A stretch of DNA of 64,000 nt. Origin: an uncultured Erythrobacter sp. GTDB taxonomy: Bacteria; Pseudomonadota; Alphaproteobacteria; Sphingomonadales; Sphingomonadaceae. Below are positions 53,481 to 62,721 of the stretch, one piece after another; the stretch's first letter is position 1; each line of letters begins with the position of its first letter. The stretch covers positions 124,001-188,000 of the forward strand of contig CANMMR010000002.1 of NCBI GenBank assembly GCA_947499095.1. The letters run 5' to 3'. Below the pieces are notes generated by a model. That model worked only from the letters and a program-made list of their open reading frames with translations, did not search any database and was not told where the DNA came from. The translations under genes were made by a program, and so were the position numbers.

Positions 53481-55082
53481 TCAGTCGACAATAACCTGAA
53501 AGGTAAATGCGACCGATGCGCCCGCGGCAAGGCTGGAGGTCGTGGTGCGAACTTCACCAGAGACGAACTGCGCTCCGCGCGGATCGGACTCGTCGGCCCC
53601 CGCGCCGTCGTCGTCTTCGACCGTCGTCGCATTGGCGCAGCCCGTTCCCGACCTGATCGACCCGGAGACGAAAGAAGTTTCGGGCGGGATCGCATCGGTC
53701 ATCGAGACATTCGATGCGGCAGTATCACCAGTATTCGATGCAAGAAGGCAGTATTCGATCAAAGCGCCGGGTATGTTGAATTCTGCCGAACCGACCGGGA
53801 TCATGTCGTTGATCACGCGGCTTGTCTTGCTGAGCGCGATGGTGGTGTCAGGGCGGCAGAAAGTGATGTCGTGAAGCGCAATGCCTTGCTGGCCGGGATC
53901 GACCGGAGCCGCGGCATGGTTGCCATAGCTAATGATAATCCTATCGATCGGCTGGCTGAAAGTGACCACGACATTGCCGAAGCTGGAATCATTGTCTGAA
54001 GCCCCGTCACCGTATGCGCTATTGCCGATCACGTAGTTTGCGCTGCCGTTCGTGAGCGTCGGGGTAACATTTGCCCCCTGATAGCGCCCTTCGACGGTCA
54101 CAAGATCCGCAAACTGCCCCGGGTTGCTATCGACATCGAATATCGTGAACTGCGCACCGCGCATGATTGCAGGCAAGGTGATCGTGGTGACGGCACGCCC
54201 GGCCCTCGAGGGCTGGTCTGCCACCTGCCCAAGCGAGAACTGGCTTGAGGATAGTCCTCCCGTGAACACGTTTTGCCGCGCTGGCGATTGTCCGCCGAAT
54301 GTCGCGTTATTGAGCCAGGCTCCGTCGGTCGTCAGGTTGAACCCGATATTTCCGAGTGTCCCGAGCGCATAGGTGTTGCTCGTCGAGCCCGCCGTCCAGG
54401 CGACAGCATCCCAATCGAAGACGATCGTCTGGTTGGGGCAGGTGAGCGCTGGTGCGACCCCGGCCTGGCGAGCCAAAGTCAGATACAGATCCGACCGCAC
54501 GAATGTCCCGTTGTCCGCCGTCGGGAAGAGATCGCAAATTTCCAGGCGCCATGTGCCCGCGGCGCTCTGCCCGTTGAAAGCCGAAAGGGCCGCCCGGGGA
54601 CGAAAGGTGTTCTGGTAAGGCGGGGCGGAGGTTGAATGGTTGCCCGCCGCGCTGTCGCTGTTGACCAGCTGCGTCGCCGCATCATCGAGCAGGACATTGA
54701 AGTTATGGCCACTAACGTTGTTCGTATCGCCGTTTGTCATGCGGACGCGCGTCCCGGAGGGGGATTGCAGGGTGAACTGCAGGTCGCCGCGCCAGGTATG
54801 TGTGGCGAGAATGCCGATATTGATGTCCGCCACCGTTCCAGTGGACGTCACGATGAAGTTGCGAACGAGAGGATTGGTGCAGACGGTCGTACTATTGATT
54901 GCACCGTTCGTTGTATTGGAAAAAGTCGAAGACGTCTGAGCCGCCGCCGGTGTAGCGTTCAACACCATCGCGAGGCCAAGAACCAGCAGTGCGATGCAGT
55001 ATCCGGCCACGCCGCGCACCCGCTCCAGCAGTGAAGCGCCGAACGTCTGTGGTTGGCAATTGATCGTCGCGTTTATGCTCAT
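53481..55082 (-). CDS. Exported P-domain / DUF11 protein (last gene of the surface operon)
   Basis: 533 residues. Signal peptide ends TPAAAQ near 49. About 55-195 is a proprotein-convertase P-domain (DINIGILATHTWRGDLQFTL, WRLEICDLFPTADNGTF), a beta-sandwich usually found on secreted proteases but here without a protease. Residues 205-415 form a second beta-rich domain, and about 420-533 a DUF11 domain (IPGALIEYCLLASNTGDTAA) that ends in FTFQVIVD at the very C-terminus. The ATG overlaps the stop of the giant barrel gene (ATGA), so the two products are probably made in step. Function unknown. Confidence 0.85.
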   Translation of the reverse strand: MSINATINCQPQTFGASLLERVRGVAGYCIALLVLGLAMVLNATPAAAQTSSTFSNTTNGAINSTTVCTNPLVRNFIVTSTGTVADINIGILATHTWRGDLQFTLQSPSGTRVRMTNGDTNNVSGHNFNVLLDDAATQLVNSDSAAGNHSTSAPPYQNTFRPRAALSAFNGQSAAGTWRLEICDLFPTADNGTFVRSDLYLTLARQAGVAPALTCPNQTIVFDWDAVAWTAGSTSNTYALGTLGNIGFNLTTDGAWLNNATFGGQSPARQNVFTGGLSSSQFSLGQVADQPSRAGRAVTTITLPAIMRGAQFTIFDVDSNPGQFADLVTVEGRYQGANVTPTLTNGSANYVIGNSAYGDGASDNDSSFGNVVVTFSQPIDRIIISYGNHAAAPVDPGQQGIALHDITFCRPDTTIALSKTSRVINDMIPVGSAEFNIPGALIEYCLLASNTGDTAASNVSMTDAIPPETSFVSGSIRSGTGCANATTVEDDDGAGADESDPRGAQFVSGEVRTTTSSLAAGASVAFTFQVIVD

Positions 55083-58000
55083 CGGCCCAAACCCAGGAAT
55101 CCGAAGCTGTCGGCATCGAACTTCAGGCGGAAGCTGGCGTAAAGACCCTCGTCGGTGTTGCGCGCGGCGCTGAAGTCCTCGTCGCGGAAGCCGGACACGT
55201 TGTAGCCGACGCTCAGCAGCATGTTGTCTGCCGGGACGAAGCCGATTTCAGGGCCGAATGCGAAGCTGGTGTAGCCATCGGTGATGCCGCTGCGCACAGT
55301 CGCGCGCCCGCCGACCTCGAAGCGCTCGCCGATGCCGATACGGGCATCCAGTCCGCCAAGCAGCGTCCAGCCCGACGCGTCGTAGCCTTCGAAGTTGTCG
55401 AAATTGTATCGCGTGCCGAAGAACACGCCGATTTCGGTGCGCTGGAAGAGTCCGCCATCGTCTTCGTCGTAGCCGCGCGGCGACCAGTTCGTCGAGAGGC
55501 TGCCGATGAGACGGCGCGATTTGGCCTCGCCATCCACAGTCAGGGCCGTGCGTCCGGCAGGCCCGGTCTCTCCGGCGACGGCGCCGCGAACTTCGTCGCT
55601 GCGATATTCGATCTTGGCAAGGAAAGCGAAAGGCGACTCGTCCGGGCGGTGGGCGATCGCGATGGCGCCGTCCATGATCTCGCTCATCGCACCGAAATCG
55701 TCTTCGGCATTGGTCCAGGTAAAGCCGGAGCCGACCACGCTGCCTTCACCGAGCTGACGGATCGCGCCGAAGGTCACGCCCTTGCGATCGGCCTGTTCGC
55801 CATCGCGGTATTCGCCTCGGAAGTTGGCTGCCCAGCGATCCTTGCGCCAGGTCGCGCCGGCAGTGATGGCGACAAAGTCCTCGAACAGCTGGCCATCCTG
55901 GCCAAGATGACCGCCACTGGCGACCGGGTGGAGCGGGTTGATAACCTTGCTGGGATCGACGCCGCCGATCTGCCGGTTTCCGTCAACCGTGAAATCGACC
56001 GTGAGGTTGCTGGTCACAGGCAGGCTCTGCGCCAGACCGAAGGCAGCGAAAGAGCGCGGGCCGTATTCGGAGATCGTCTGCTGGCCCAAGGTGCCGGTAA
56101 CGCGTGCGCCGGTCCACGGGGCGAGCTCGATGCCGCCCTGCACCGTTCGTGCATCGATCGCGTCGCCTTCGGCAATCTCGTAACTACCGATCAGGCGGAT
56201 GGCATTCGTCACGGCATAGCGCGCGCCGAAGCGGTGGCGGGTCGGAAGATCGATGGAGTCCGTGTTCTCCAGCGCGATGCTGGTGCTGGCGTTCAATTCC
56301 AGGCGATTATCGAGCAAGCGCTGGCTGGCACCTGCTTCGAGCACAGTCGATGAGCCGGTCGTACCGTCCTGGAACCGGTCGGAGAAATGGGCGATGCCGA
56401 GACGCAGGTCGGTCGCCTGCGAACGCCAGGCCGCCTGCACCTGCACTGCATTACGGCGTGCCGCATCGGTCAGGCTGTCGTCGCGCCAGGCACTGCCGGT
56501 CACGCTGAGATCCTCGGAAATCGAATAGCGTGCGTCGACACCCACCTTGGTGCGGCCGCGCTCGACGGCGTTCTGCTGTTCGACGCCGTACCCTTCCTCG
56601 ATGCTGCGGGCATATGCCAGAACATCGAGCTTGCCGGTATGGTGTTCGGCCTCCACCTGCCAGGCGGCTTTTGTCTCTCCTTCGCTCCGGCTGGCCCCGA
56701 TCTCGGCACGAACTTCCGTTGCAGCGCCGATCCGTGCGCGCACATCGGCGGCGACGATCTCGGTGCGCGGTCCGTCACCCTTGTCGGTGATGGCGCTGGC
56801 GCCGATACGCAGGCTGCCGTCCGCAACGGTGACGTCGGCGCGAACGCCGGCGTTGAGTTCGCCCGACGAGGTCAGCTGGTCGATTTCGTAATTGATGACG
56901 ATGAATTGCGGGTTGAGATCGAAATCGCGGCTCAGGACCGGCTGGGTAAAGGTGATCGTGCCCGAGAGGATGTCGATGTCATAATCGACGAACCGCTCGA
57001 GTTCGCGGCGCTCGACGATGACTTCGGAACGGAAGCGGTCACGGGTCTCGATGGCGACACGTTCGGAATTGATGACGATCGCGCGGCTGGACAGGCGGTA
57101 GGGGCCCGACAGACCGTTGCCCTGGATCTCGTCGCGGCGGAAGCGGGTTTCGGTTTCGGCTGCGAAGCCCTGGACGTGCAGCTTGCCAAACCGGCCTTCC
57201 GCTTTCACGCCGGTCGCGGCGCGGTCATAACGGGCGAGGTCGGTCTGGTCGAAACCGGTGCGGAAGTCGCCGTAGATTGCGTAGAAGGTCTCGGTCTCGA
57301 CGCGGACATACAGCTTGCCGCGGCTGGCGGCATCGAAGCGGCGCGTGGAGCCATCGCCGTATACAGTGTAATAGGCGTTGGGATCGATCGTGCCTTCGAG
57401 GCGCTGCTCTTCACGCTGCTTGGCACTGTCGTATGCGGCGGTGACGAGGAACTTACCGAGCACGCGGCCCTTCGCATAAAGTGCAACGCGGGCCTTATCG
57501 CCAAGATCGCTGTCGAAGCGCCCGGTGCGCTGCATATTGTCCGCGACGGTTCGCGCGCCCGCGGAGCCTTCGGCCAAGCCGACGACCGTCCAGGGTTGGT
57601 CGCCCGGCACCATCCAGCCTTCGATTTCCTGAGTGCGAGTGATCTGGCGATCGGTAAAGCTGAACTGCAGATGCAGCGGGCCGCTAACCATCGTCGGCGC
57701 CAGCTCGATCAGTGCTACGCCGTCGTCGCCCTCGACTGTCCAGGTCGGCGATGCGCCGCCGAGGCCGGTCAACTGGCGCAGCTGCATTGCTTCGATCGCC
57801 TGCGCGCTTTCGTAAGGCGCGTTGATGGCCACGCTGCCGCTGACGCCGCTGCGGACCGGGCGGCCCTTGCGGTCGGTGATACGCACCGCAATCACCGGCT
57901 TGTTCTCGCCGTCGGCGACCAGACGCGAGCGAGCGTCGATGAGTTCGGCCTTGGCGGGAGCGGCGGCGAAATTGACGTTACGCTCCAGCGCGGCAATTTC

Positions 58001-60124
58001 TTCGCCGTTCGCGGACAAGACGCGCGCGGTCAGGCTCGTGAGCTCGGATTTCAGGGCAACGCCGCGCCAGACGCTCACCGCATAACTGCCATCGGCAGAC
58101 TTCTTCACGCCGTCGAAAGCCAACGGATCGACGCGCTCTCCATTGGCCGACAGCTCGACCTTCTCGCCGACTTCGTGTCGGATCGCCACGCGGACCGCAG
58201 GAGCGCGCGGATTGTGGCCGACTTCCGGGAAAAGGAATTCGGTCGGGCCATCACCGACCGCGGCCCAATCGATGTCCGCGCCGGCCGCGGCCGCGTCCTC
58301 GAGCGGGGCTTCTGCACTTTCGGGTGAGGGGGGAGCCCAATCCGCAGGCAGTGTCGCATGAAAATCCGCGACCACCAGGCTGCCACCCTGACCACGCACG
58401 AAGCGCGAGTTCGTCGCACCAGCATTGGCCGTCGAACGGCTGCAATCCACGAATGCGCCGCCATCGGGCAGGGTCTGCTCTTGCGCCTGGACCACATGCG
58501 TGCCGGGCATCAGCCCTTCGAAATGGTAGCGGCCGTCGCGGTCGGTGATGGCAAAGCTGCCGTCCTCGAGCATCACGCGCACGCCCGGAATACCGCGGCG
58601 TGCATCTTTCAGCAGGCAGTCGCCCTCGGTGATCCGTCCGATCAGGGTCATGCGATCGGCAATGATGTCGCGTTCGACCCGCAGGCTGGCTGTGGCCGTT
58701 GTCACGTCTCCGCGGCTGTCGACGATGTCGGCCCGGTTCTCGATCACACCGGGAGGTGCATCGGCGCGAATGGTCATGGCATAGGTCGCGCGGCGGCTCT
58801 GTCCGGCGGGGATATCGCCGAAAGCAATTTTCAGTTCGCGGCCATCCGGGCTGACGGTGACCCGATCGTCAGCCTCTTCGCCGTCGATGCGGATGCTGTC
58901 ACGGCGCAGGCGCAACCAGGGGGAGGGTGTATCGGTGACGACCACATCGCGCTTTGCGCCGATCGTATCCGGATTGGAGACCGTGACCACGTAAAACACG
59001 ACGTCGCCCGGCGCGGCAATCTGACGCGACGCGGTCTTGGTGATGCCGAGTGTGAACAGCGGACGATCAAGCGGGATATCGAACTCTATCGGACCGCCGT
59101 CGGCCAGGGTAAAGGCGTTCGAATAGGAACCGTCCGTGATGATATAGCTCTCGCCATCGGGACGATTGAAGGGCGCGAGTTCCGCCGGTGTCGCTTCGGA
59201 CGGGGCGGTGTAGGGCGCAGGCGGCTGGATCAGCAGACGATAGGTTCCGGCCGAGAGCACCGGGAAGCGGTACTCACCGGGCGCCAGCTGGAAGGTACTG
59301 CCATCGGCAAGGGGAATGGCGCTGCCACTGACAACCGTCGAGGGCCAGGGCGTCACGCCATCGTCGGCGTAGACGGTCGCGGGCTGGCCGGTCGCGGTGT
59401 CGATAATCGTCACGCGTGCCCCATTCACCAGGTTTCCGTCTTGGCTGTCAAAAACATAACCAAAAGGGTTCGAAATCGCAGCGACGATGGTCGAAACGAT
59501 CGGATTGCCGGTCGGGCCGGGATAGGAGATCGTGATGTCGTCGCCGGAGCGCAGGGAAAGGACGCAATCGCCCTGGACTGGTGCTGGCGGAACGAAAGTC
59601 GTGGGAACTGCACCGACGAACTCGCCTGTGTTCTCGCCGGTTTCGAAGATCGTCAATCGCTCTTCGTCGCCGGACTGCGCCGAAATCACGACTTCGATGG
59701 AGTCCATGGATGAGCTGTCGCGGTTGGCTCTGCGGGCATCTATGCTGAAAAACAGCGTCTGACCGATGCGAATTTCATTCGTGGCATCGAGCGCAACCGG
59801 CTCGGTGCCCGCCGATCCGCCCGTCATGAACGACATGTCGATCGGCGCCCCGCCGCAAAGCGACGGAGATAGCGGATACTGCACACCTCCGGTGGGCGAC
59901 GGCACGAAAGTGCCGATTGTCACCGGGGTATCGTCAATTTCCAGAGTGACTTCATTGGAAGTCGTCGCACCCGGAAGGTCGCCGCTGCGCCAGCTGGCTT
60001 CGGCGATATTGGTGATCACCCGGACAGCGTCGGTGGTCTGGGCATAGGCCGGAACCAGCACGACAAGCAGCAGCATCCCGAGGAATGCTGCTGCCATGCG
60101 TGAGAGGTTCCGACCCAGGGTCAT
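55079..60124 (-). CDS. Giant DUF11/carboxypeptidase-regulatory-like protein with C-terminal outer-membrane barrel
   Basis: 1681 residues. After the signal peptide (VPAYAQ, about 29) comes a module (VITNIAEASWRSGDLPGATT) shared with the small proteins encoded upstream. About 220-310 is an SdrD-B-like/carboxypeptidase-regulatory-like domain, 355-490 a DUF11 domain (LGITKTASRQIAAPGDVVFY), 495-565 a second regulatory-like domain (GVRVMLEDGSFAITDRDGRY), and 650-800 Ig-like domains with a BID_1-like VADGENKPVIAVRITDRKG. About 880-1670 reads as long beta-hairpins, with YYTVYGDGS and YGDFRT motifs, ending in the strand LYASFRLKF that looks like an outer-membrane barrel signal, followed by a short tail. 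So domains outside or inside the cell are attached to a large outer-membrane barrel. It starts 13 bases after the preceding gene. Confidence 0.8.
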   Translation of the reverse strand: MTLGRNLSRMAAAFLGMLLLVVLVPAYAQTTDAVRVITNIAEASWRSGDLPGATTSNEVTLEIDDTPVTIGTFVPSPTGGVQYPLSPSLCGGAPIDMSFMTGGSAGTEPVALDATNEIRIGQTLFFSIDARRANRDSSSMDSIEVVISAQSGDEERLTIFETGENTGEFVGAVPTTFVPPAPVQGDCVLSLRSGDDITISYPGPTGNPIVSTIVAAISNPFGYVFDSQDGNLVNGARVTIIDTATGQPATVYADDGVTPWPSTVVSGSAIPLADGSTFQLAPGEYRFPVLSAGTYRLLIQPPAPYTAPSEATPAELAPFNRPDGESYIITDGSYSNAFTLADGGPIEFDIPLDRPLFTLGITKTASRQIAAPGDVVFYVVTVSNPDTIGAKRDVVVTDTPSPWLRLRRDSIRIDGEEADDRVTVSPDGRELKIAFGDIPAGQSRRATYAMTIRADAPPGVIENRADIVDSRGDVTTATASLRVERDIIADRMTLIGRITEGDCLLKDARRGIPGVRVMLEDGSFAITDRDGRYHFEGLMPGTHVVQAQEQTLPDGGAFVDCSRSTANAGATNSRFVRGQGGSLVVADFHATLPADWAPPSPESAEAPLEDAAAAGADIDWAAVGDGPTEFLFPEVGHNPRAPAVRVAIRHEVGEKVELSANGERVDPLAFDGVKKSADGSYAVSVWRGVALKSELTSLTARVLSANGEEIAALERNVNFAAAPAKAELIDARSRLVADGENKPVIAVRITDRKGRPVRSGVSGSVAINAPYESAQAIEAMQLRQLTGLGGASPTWTVEGDDGVALIELAPTMVSGPLHLQFSFTDRQITRTQEIEGWMVPGDQPWTVVGLAEGSAGARTVADNMQRTGRFDSDLGDKARVALYAKGRVLGKFLVTAAYDSAKQREEQRLEGTIDPNAYYTVYGDGSTRRFDAASRGKLYVRVETETFYAIYGDFRTGFDQTDLARYDRAATGVKAEGRFGKLHVQGFAAETETRFRRDEIQGNGLSGPYRLSSRAIVINSERVAIETRDRFRSEVIVERRELERFVDYDIDILSGTITFTQPVLSRDFDLNPQFIVINYEIDQLTSSGELNAGVRADVTVADGSLRIGASAITDKGDGPRTEIVAADVRARIGAATEVRAEIGASRSEGETKAAWQVEAEHHTGKLDVLAYARSIEEGYGVEQQNAVERGRTKVGVDARYSISEDLSVTGSAWRDDSLTDAARRNAVQVQAAWRSQATDLRLGIAHFSDRFQDGTTGSSTVLEAGASQRLLDNRLELNASTSIALENTDSIDLPTRHRFGARYAVTNAIRLIGSYEIAEGDAIDARTVQGGIELAPWTGARVTGTLGQQTISEYGPRSFAAFGLAQSLPVTSNLTVDFTVDGNRQIGGVDPSKVINPLHPVASGGHLGQDGQLFEDFVAITAGATWRKDRWAANFRGEYRDGEQADRKGVTFGAIRQLGEGSVVGSGFTWTNAEDDFGAMSEIMDGAIAIAHRPDESPFAFLAKIEYRSDEVRGAVAGETGPAGRTALTVDGEAKSRRLIGSLSTNWSPRGYDEDDGGLFQRTEIGVFFGTRYNFDNFEGYDASGWTLLGGLDARIGIGERFEVGGRATVRSGITDGYTSFAFGPEIGFVPADNMLLSVGYNVSGFRDEDFSAARNTDEGLYASFRLKFDADSFGFLGLGR

Positions 60125-60137
60125 GCTTGTCGGCCCG

Positions 60138-61184
60138 TCAGTCGATGACGGCCTGGAAGATCAGCGTCCGGGTTTCGCCCGCCGCAATGTCGGTGAGCGT
60201 ACCGGACACTGTCGGATCCGCATAGGAACCGGTGCCGGTGGCGCCCGCAACGTCGCAGCTGGTGCTGTCCGTGCTGACCGGGAAGTTTGCATCCGTATAG
60301 GTGAGGCCGACCGGCACATCGTCGGTCACGGTCACGCCGGTGGCAGTGGCACTACCCGCGGCGTTGGTTACCGAGATGCAATACTGGATGATGGCACCGG
60401 GGATAGCCTTGGGATTGGTCGTCCCGCTGACCGGATCCTCGATTACCGAGCTGATTTTGGTCACGGTCAGCGCGGCTGCCGACACGACGTAATCGTCCGC
60501 CGCCGAGAACGCGCCATCGTATTGTGTGTCGGTTTCACCGGCGCCATCGGCCAGCACCGTATCGACCGCGTCGACGGTGTTGGTTGCCGAAGTGGTGAGC
60601 AATGCGCCCTGCGATCCTGCGGTGCCGCCGGCATACGCCGTAGCCGTGAGGATCACGGTTGCGACATCGCCGGTAACCTGATCGATCGGAACGTCCGAAA
60701 CGACGAAGACCGTGCGGGTCTCGTCTGGCGCGAGCTCGTCGATATAAGTGACTGCAACTTCGTCCGTCCAGTCGCCGTCGCCGTCGGTGTCGACGTAGAT
60801 CAGCGTGTTGGTCGTATCGAAATTATCGGTCCCGCCGAATGCGCCGGCGCCGCCAGCCTGTTGATCAGCAGTCAGGCCGAAGTCTGCCGTGTCGTTCGAC
60901 AGGTTGGTCACCTGGAAGGTGGTAACCTGCTGCGTCGAGCCGGGGGAGACGACAGTCTGCGTGCCGCCGACTTCGGCGACCGTCAGGTCGATCTTCCGGT
61001 CGACGACAAACTCGTCGGTCGCCTCCTGGTCATTCTGCGCGACGCCGCCGACCTGATAGGACACCGAAACGGTGTTCTGGATGGTCGTTCCGGCATCGGT
61101 CCCCGCGGCCAGGGCCGGGGAGGCGCCGAGTGCGATGAGCGGTACTATGCTCACCGCGCCCAGCAATCTGCTGGTGCGAATCAT
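60138..61184 (-). CDS. Exported DUF11 subunit (348 residues)
   Basis: 348 residues. Signal peptide ends ASPALA; then GTTIQNTVSVSYQVGG, the same N-terminal module as in its neighbours; a middle beta domain with Asp-rich loops (VDTDGDGDWTDE, a calcium-site-like stretch); and a C-terminal DUF11 domain (IPGAIIQYCISVTNAAGSAT) ending TLIFQAVID. I chose ATG 61184, since the signal peptide starts there; ATG 61217 adds 11 residues. Confidence 0.85.
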   Translation of the reverse strand: MIRTSRLLGAVSIVPLIALGASPALAAGTDAGTTIQNTVSVSYQVGGVAQNDQEATDEFVVDRKIDLTVAEVGGTQTVVSPGSTQQVTTFQVTNLSNDTADFGLTADQQAGGAGAFGGTDNFDTTNTLIYVDTDGDGDWTDEVAVTYIDELAPDETRTVFVVSDVPIDQVTGDVATVILTATAYAGGTAGSQGALLTTSATNTVDAVDTVLADGAGETDTQYDGAFSAADDYVVSAAALTVTKISSVIEDPVSGTTNPKAIPGAIIQYCISVTNAAGSATATGVTVTDDVPVGLTYTDANFPVSTDSTSCDVAGATGTGSYADPTVSGTLTDIAAGETRTLIFQAVID

Positions 61185-61256
61185 GGTCTCGAACCCTCTG
61201 TTGTAATGGCCGCGCATGTCCCGCGCCCGCGACCTTCGGCGCAGTCATCCCCGCGG

Positions 61257-61727
61257 TTAGCGGACGATTCCGTAATAGCTGAGCGTGCCGCTCTCGCCCT
61301 GCGCGACGCGCGCGAGGACCCAGCGGATATGCGTGACGTCGCCGAGCTCCGCCGGGCGGTTGCCGACCTCGGGATCGGCAATGCTCAGCGTATCAAGCGC
61401 AGCGAAAGTCTTGCCGCCATCGACCGAAACCTCGAAGCTGTCATCGCTCTCTGCGAGTGCGACTGCCGAAGGCAGCGGGTTGGTGACGACGAAGTTCTCC
61501 GCAGGCGCGCTGCCGCCATTGGCATAGCTGGTGGTGAAGAGGAGACGGTCGCCCGGAACCACACCTTCCGGTGCAGCCAGAATCGTACGCGACTGACCGT
61601 TTTTCACGGTGGTTCGCTCCACTTTGACATCGCTCGAAAGGGCGACATCGTTCTGTGCCTGGACAGGGCCCGACAGGCCGAACGCGGTGACGGCCAGACC
61701 GAAGGCAAGTGCGACTTTCTTTTTCAT
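61257..61727 (-). CDS. Exported small DUF11-like subunit (156 residues)
   Basis: 156 residues. Signal peptide ends GPVQAQ. A single DUF11-like beta domain follows: VPGDRLLFTTSYANGGSAPA, FVVTNPLPSAVALAESD, then WVLARVAQGESGTLSYYGIVR at the end. ATG 61727 has AAGGA upstream. It lacks the N-terminal module of the larger subunits. It lies between two DUF11 genes, 16 bases after the first and 72 before the next. Confidence 0.85.
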   Translation of the reverse strand: MKKKVALAFGLAVTAFGLSGPVQAQNDVALSSDVKVERTTVKNGQSRTILAAPEGVVPGDRLLFTTSYANGGSAPAENFVVTNPLPSAVALAESDDSFEVSVDGGKTFAALDTLSIADPEVGNRPAELGDVTHIRWVLARVAQGESGTLSYYGIVR

Positions 61728-61743
61728 AATCATGTCCTTGCAA

Positions 61744-62721
61744 TCAGTTGACGATAACATCGAAAGTGACCGTGTAGTCGTTGCCCGAAGTGACCGTGCC
61801 GACATCGACGCTGATCCCGGTCGCGCTGGCTTCGCCCGCATCGGCGTCGGCGGCGTCGGTCAGTGTTGCGCCGTCGAGCGTGAGTGTGCCGGCTTCGTAG
61901 GAAGTGAAGGTCGGGAAATCGTCGGTGATGACGAAGTTGTCGAATGACCCGGTGCCGGTAACTTCCGCCACAATCGTAAAGGTGACGATCGCGCCCGGCA
62001 CCGCTTCGGTGCCGCCGAAGGGATCGGCGACGGTGGCCGACTTCACGAGCGAGACCTGGGCTACGCGAGCGATGAGCGAACCGTCTGCATCGGCATCGGC
62101 ATTGGTGAGACCGACAACGGCATCGCTGCCGCCTTCGCCCTGGCCTGCGAACGTCGTACCCGGTGCGCCGGTGCCGGTGACGGCTTCGGCGAGCAGATTG
62201 ACGTCGCTCGTCTGCCCGTCGGTCACGCCGCCGGGGGACGAAACGAGGACGAAGACCGTCAATGCTTCGTCGGCATCGAGCACGGGCGAAGCCTCGCCTG
62301 CACCCAGCACGACATCGACTCCTTCGTCGTAAACGCCGTTTCCGTTCGTATCGTAAGCGATGCCATCGATGGTGACATCGAAATCGTTTCCTGTGCGACC
62401 GGGGTCGGCAGTCAGATTGAATGCTTCCGGACCGTTGCCGGTGTTGGTAACTTCATAAGTGAGGACCGCCGAGCCACTGCCGATCGGCACCGCGCTGCCA
62501 TCCTGCCACGTGGTCGTGACATTCAGCAGTTCGTCCACCTGGACTTCGACCGGGTTCGACACGACGGTGCGCGGCGTCACCCCGCCGTCGTCGTAGGTCG
62601 CCGTCGCGATGTTCTCGATGATGGAGCCTGCAGGCACGCCATCGGCAAGCGCGGGTGAAGCAGCGAGGAGGGTTGCAAGGGCCAGCGTGCTGGCGGCGAG
62701 CTGATGGCGTCGGTTATTCAT
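61744..62721 (-). CDS. Exported DUF11 subunit (325 residues), first gene of the operon
   Basis: 325 residues. Signal peptide ends ASPALA; N-terminal module AGSIIENIATATYDDGG; middle beta domain with Asp/Asn-rich loops (YDTNGNGVYDEG); C-terminal DUF11 domain (VPGAIVTFTIVAEVTGTGSF) ending TVTFDVIVN. The same architecture as the 348-residue protein, so they are paralogues. It heads the operon, with 337 bases of spacer upstream. Confidence 0.88.
   Translation of the reverse strand: MNNRRHQLAASTLALATLLAASPALADGVPAGSIIENIATATYDDGGVTPRTVVSNPVEVQVDELLNVTTTWQDGSAVPIGSGSAVLTYEVTNTGNGPEAFNLTADPGRTGNDFDVTIDGIAYDTNGNGVYDEGVDVVLGAGEASPVLDADEALTVFVLVSSPGGVTDGQTSDVNLLAEAVTGTGAPGTTFAGQGEGGSDAVVGLTNADADADGSLIARVAQVSLVKSATVADPFGGTEAVPGAIVTFTIVAEVTGTGSFDNFVITDDFPTFTSYEAGTLTLDGATLTDAADADAGEASATGISVDVGTVTSGNDYTVTFDVIVN

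Noticed and set aside
56387..58327. Long plus-strand frame of 646 codons inside the giant barrel gene
   Set aside because: Antisense shadow: the minus-strand frame has the signal peptide, domains and operon context; the plus frame has low-complexity antisense composition.
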